Assembly: GCA_014925825.1 (NCBI GenBank)
Contig: JACGCK010000156.1
Span: 42,398 to 106,397 of the forward strand
DNA length: 64,000 nt
Direction: 5' to 3'
Source: Pholiota molesta
Lineage: Eukaryota; Basidiomycota; Agaricomycetes; Agaricales; Strophariaceae
Under the pieces are notes generated by a model. That model saw only the letters and a list, made by a program, of their open reading frames with translations. It had not been told where the DNA came from and did no database searches. Below, in pieces: positions 60,283 through 64,000 of the stretch. A program made the position numbers and the translations under genes. The stretch's first letter is position 1; each line of letters opens with the position of its first letter.

Positions 60283-60760
60283 TCAAGGATCAAAATTTCC
60301 TGTTAGACAGTGACAGGTAGTAAGATAACCGTATATGTCAATGTGAAGCTCAGAGCGACGTACCAGATAGGAATCATTCTTCCTCTCATGCTCCAAACCG
60401 TTCTCCATAACCATATAGAGTTCATTGACCTCCATCGAAATGTTGGGGGCCGACCGTCGAGAAAGAAGTGGACGCCTCCGATGTAGCAACCATCGCTGAA
60501 TATACGCGCTGTGAGGTGCGAATCCACGCCGTGGGTCCCTGCGCTATAAAGAAGAAAAGGCATGCAGTAAAAACATATCGAAGATATAGAGGACTTACAC
60601 TACTAGAAAGACGGAGTAGTATGGAAGTTCAAGGCGAAATATTGCCTCAATTACAGACACTATGAGCGTCGGCGGCGGAATATAGTATAGATCGAACTGG
60701 TCGTGGAGAATAGCGATGATGGGCATGATAGCAGCGATGTAGTGATGTCTGTGTGACGTT
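60283..60760 (-). pseudogene. fragment of an unidentified protein gene
   Basis: Two coding-like blocks can be joined across a GTAAGT...TTTATAG intron near 60590-60545. The first reads IAAIMPIIAILHDQFDLYY and PPPTLIVSVIEAIFRL with a hydrophobic end, and the second reads LTARIFSDGCYIGGVHFF. Two frames are open after the intron, so the true one is uncertain. The piece looks like part of a membrane-anchored protein but no family is certain. Confidence 0.3.
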
Positions 60761-62279
60761 AAGAGGGTAAGGTATGAAGTTCGAATTGGGATTACCGTCT
60801 TGCAGATAACTTGCTGAGTCGTGCATAAGTCTACTTATAGTAGTTACGCTATCTGTGATGTTATTAATTATTGAACGTTTTGACGCGTTTGCTTTGCAAG
60901 ATATAAAGGTATTAAAACTGTTATATATATTATAAACGAACCATTGGAGAGGAAACGTTGTTACATATTAGATCTTATGATAGACTATATAAATCAGTGG
61001 TTGGATTTGTAGTCAGTCTTTTCTGATACTATTTGATATGTCTGCAGTTCGGACGCTGGTGGTAGTAGAAAACTTGCCGTCTAAATTTAGAAGTACATTG
61101 CGCAGTGGGTGTAGCAATGTCTACAAATTTCCATAAATGGTAATTATTGACGGTTGTTGTATTGCGCGGCTATCTGAGAGGGTTAAATAGGAACTTCATC
61201 AAGTTTTGTTTTAAATAAGTACATATCCGTCTGTTCTAATTTGTAAATAGAGGTTTACCCGTGCTCCGCAGGGGATAATAGACAATCTGAATCCTTTTTA
61301 CGTGTCTGTAATATTATAATATTGAATCAGACCCAATGTTCTTTAATGGTTGACATCGCTGGCGGGCATGGCTGCGGGAGACTTGCATGAGCATTGGTTA
61401 CGTATGAAGGCGTAAGGGTAGTAGGCGGAGTGGACGCGGCATTCACGACACAAATGCGGCTGCAGTTGGAAAACGCCGGGTGCGAGGAGATGCAGGTGGT
61501 ACTTTGAGAACGATATAACGGCGTTCACGTTCAAGTCTCTGCCTGCCTCTGCCAGGAACGCTGACGCCTCCCGTGGTGCCGAACGCCGGGTCTGACGGAT
61601 TCTTCGTCGTCGTACGCAGTATTTCGCAGGAGAATGGGCGGAGTTGGGCTCAGTGAAGCAGCGCTGGCGGCAGGTACAAAGCGGCGAGGCGATATCGTCG
61701 TCGCGTCGTTGGACGGGCTGCCGGGAGAGTAGGTGGCATGTTCGTTGTCGCGGGTGAAGCTCCTTGATGTGGTAACCCATTGGCCGAACGCTGCACGATA
61801 ACGTCCGATTCGATGCAAGTCGCATAAGGGCTTGCATCATTTGCTAGGAGTCCCAGAGGCGTTCGGGCTCATAGGTGCTGGAGCTAGCGAGAACATGGCG
61901 ACGGCGGCTGGATAAGGGTAGTGTGGTTGGCGCTGTTTCTTTCTCGTCGTCTTCGTCGAGCGTAGGCGCTGTGTCGTTGGTGGTTGGTGGTCGGGTTGTT
62001 GAAGCCCCGCTCGTCACGGATATCGTTGCAGTTGGAAGGTGGTGGACACTGTCTGCCCTAATGAGATGGCCGCACAAAATGGACCATGGCTGCTGCTTGT
62101 TGGTTCTTCTTTCCTGTCATCTTAGTTCACCGTATTGTTCGTAGTTCGATTTATGTATATGTAGATTCGCATATTAAGTGGCAAGGAATTAGATGTCCAC
62201 ATCAACTGGTATAGTTTGGATCGACTCAATTGAAATACCGTAGTCATATTAAGATCTTGTGTAGATCGAACGTCGTTTC
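60761..62279. other. no firmly supported gene; one cysteine-rich frame
   Basis: A 165-codon minus-strand frame (61343-61840) contains LCTCRQRCF and HLCRECR and could be a coding remnant, but it lacks splice or family support. The GC-rich block 61340-62050 stands out from AT-rich flanks. Confidence 0.3.
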
Positions 62280-62760
62280 CCTGTCGCGCACAATGCCAGA
62301 CGATCGCGAATGCGCCATGGTTCACTGATGCCGTTATGATGCAATTAGACTTTAGCCAAATGGTTGATTCCAGACCAAAAGTTGAAGTGTGTATCTATTA
62401 TATCAACGCTCTATCATATACTGATTTGATACCAGGCGTTAGTTCGAAATCTGTTGGCTTATGAAGACAACATCCTTCGCAACCAAGGTCAAGTGTATTC
62501 AGAATTAAGGAACCCCCCTTGGTTATCAACTCATCGTTACCACAACATCCTGTAGCAGCCAGGCGTCCGTCCCAGGCAATGGAGCCGTGGGCCAAATTGC
62601 ATCGTCTATTTTTGTACTATCGTTTAGTCGATCGTATATGGTTATACGATAACGCACCGCGGTCGGCCAATGTTGTATATCACGCGAAAACATTACAGGA
62701 GAGCTCATCCAAGGTAAGAAATTATTCAAATTATACGTATTGCATTTAATACAATTTCTA
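62280..62760 (+). pseudogene. duplicated gene fragment, copy 1
   Basis: It shares with 63385-63890, in the same order, GCGCCATGGT(T/A)CACTGA(T/C)GCCGT, a GTGTATTC(A/C)GAATT word and coding for (V/F)DRIWLY...AKTL(Q/K). The reading frame is not continuous and no start is seen. The protein family is not recognised. Confidence 0.5.
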
Positions 62761-63004
62761 TATAGCCCTGGCACTTGACCCCATTATATAGAACGTTACA
62801 CGTCTCCTTGGGTCTATCACCACTATTTTTAATTGAACCTTATGAGCTAGACAGACAGAGGTGATCAATTGCAGATATCTATAAGGTATACGATCATTGA
62901 CATTGCGGTGTGCTTATATTGATTTGTTTTATAGGAATCACAACAATTGGGGATGTAACATTATTCGATGAACGTACTGAATTATTGGCAAAATCTTAAA
63001 TTGT

Positions 63005-63094
63005 AGACATGTCTCATTTAAATGACGTATAGGCGTACAAAAAGGCCAACATTGGGTGTTTTGTACGCCTATACGTCATAATGTAAGACAATTG
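63005..63094. repeat. palindromic mini-element, copy 4
   Basis: The core 63022-63079 has arms ATGACGTATAGGCGTACAAA and its complement around a slightly asymmetric centre. Outer words AGACATGTCT and GTAAGACAATTG match copy 1. It separates the two duplicated gene fragments. Confidence 0.8.
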
Positions 63095-63379
63095 ATCGTA
63101 GACGGCCTGTTGATGCCAGTTGAAAACAAAAACGTGACCACACATAGAATACTACGGCCCTAAAGTACTCGTGCCATAAAATGTCGTCGATGGTTCCGCC
63201 ACCTTTTTTTCTTTCCCACCACCTGAGTTCGACGCATGTCCTTATAGACTAGATTAGATATAGTTATAATTAATCTGAATATACTCATCTGAAAGGATAA
63301 TGTCGACGCAAACCGGTAAAGTCGTTGTTACGTCGAGTAATTCAATGTGTTAAGGTCTGATGCAGGTCAATCTTCCGTT

Positions 63380-63898
63380 ACCCGTCGTGATCGATGCAAG
63401 GCTATAGTGGACGCGCCATGGTACACTGACGCCGTGTTCCAGCAAATCAGATTTGAGGAATGTGTCAAGTTGAGGCCCGAGTTCGAGGTGCGCGTATGAA
63501 CTACATTGATGTTTCAATACTTATTGACCGGTCATCAGCCTCTGGTGAAGAGCCTCCTAGCTTTCGAGGATGTCATATTCGTGAGCCATAATCAAGTGTA
63601 TTCCGAATTGAGAACAGTCCTAGGGTATGAACCTCCTGCGGGGAACACGTCAAGCCTAGGGTATGAACCTCCCGCGGGGAACACGTTAGCGATGGGCGCA
63701 GCAAGGACAAAATTTGTGCAATTAATGGTTTGCTACTGCGTATTCGACAGGATATGGCTGTACAACCCAGTGCAAACGAGCGATGTCCCTATTCGTGCAA
63801 AAACGCTCAAAGATCCTGGGTATCTGGTGGGTTTTTGTCTAATGTTTGAACCCAAACCTGACACATCTGTTAGCCTTATAGCAATATCGAGAATGTAA
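63380..63898 (+). pseudogene. duplicated gene fragment, copy 2, with a 36-bp internal tandem repeat
   Basis: Related to 62280-62760. A 130-codon frame opens at ~63506 and includes NQVYSELRTVLGY and FDRIWLYNPVQTSDVP. The word encoding LGYEPPAGNT occurs twice in tandem (63619-63654 and 63655-63690) with three or four differences, so the frame is kept across the duplication. No domain is recognised. Confidence 0.5.
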
Positions 63899-64000
63899 AG
63901 GGGTTATTAGAAAAATTCTGGCGGGTGGTAACTGGGAAACCGGGCAAAACAACTGGGAACCAAAGTGTCGTGGTTGCGGGATCTACAAATTATGGGCAAG

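Noticed and set aside
61250..61290. Second Helitron-like 3' end (hairpin CCCGTGC / GCAGGGG followed by CTGA)
   Set aside because: The stem has a mismatch, the base after CTGA is A rather than T, and no Helitron coding sequence lies upstream on that strand.

Overview
The window is nuclear DNA of a filamentous basidiomycete, very probably an Agaricomycete. The evidence is intron-dense genes with 45-85 nt GT-AG introns, a bis-histidine ferric reductase and a Fus3/Kss1-type MAP kinase, and mobile-element protein families typical of mushroom genomes (Helitron, P-element-like transposase, TET/JBP-like dioxygenase, KOW/Spt5-like protein). No rRNA, tRNA, CRISPR or bacterial operon was seen. Gene models were built by eye from splice signals and reading phase; where the summed exon length is a multiple of three, I say so.

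Layout. (1) 1-23.3 kb is a nest of mobile DNA: a 0.42-kb foldback element, a solo-LTR candidate, fragments of a P-like transposon, a 3.2-kb element with very long GC-rich inverted arms, a degenerate 1.0-1.4 kb tandem repeat, and a Helitron with RepHel and a second gene, ending in a textbook hairpin-CTAG terminus at 17434. The Helitron end abuts a P-like transposon whose transposase has two in-frame stops. (2) 23.3-25.9 kb is an inverted, broken copy of 'element A', itself hit by a non-autonomous hAT element with a perfect 8-bp target duplication and by a palindromic mini-element. (3) 26.7-42.3 kb is the host gene block: MAP kinase (-), EthD-like protein (+), ribokinase (-), CCCH zinc-finger protein (-), ferric reductase (+) and a small conserved-looking protein (+). 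The MAP kinase and EthD-like genes share a 108-bp divergent promoter, and the ferric reductase has three ATCWGATAA motifs upstream. The 3' end of the ferric reductase has been tandemly duplicated and an exon fragment lies 2.3 kb downstream. (4) 43.6-50.7 kb is a plus-strand copy of element A with a nucleotidyltransferase-like gene (broken), an intact minus-strand gene and a broken acidic-protein gene. (5) 50.9-59.6 kb is a one-directional (minus-strand) cluster: a coding fragment, a 601-aa protein of unknown function, a putative TET/JBP-like 2OG-Fe(II) dioxygenase whose tail is built from three tandem 54-nt exons, and an Spt5-like NGN-KOW-CTR protein. (6) 59.6-64 kb holds diverged duplicated gene fragments.

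The most interesting parts are the chromatin/transcription-like gene set in (5), the candidate nucleotidyltransferase of element A, the Helitron second gene, and a four-copy family of ~90-bp near-perfect palindromes scattered across the window (24976, 44293, 56895, 63005).
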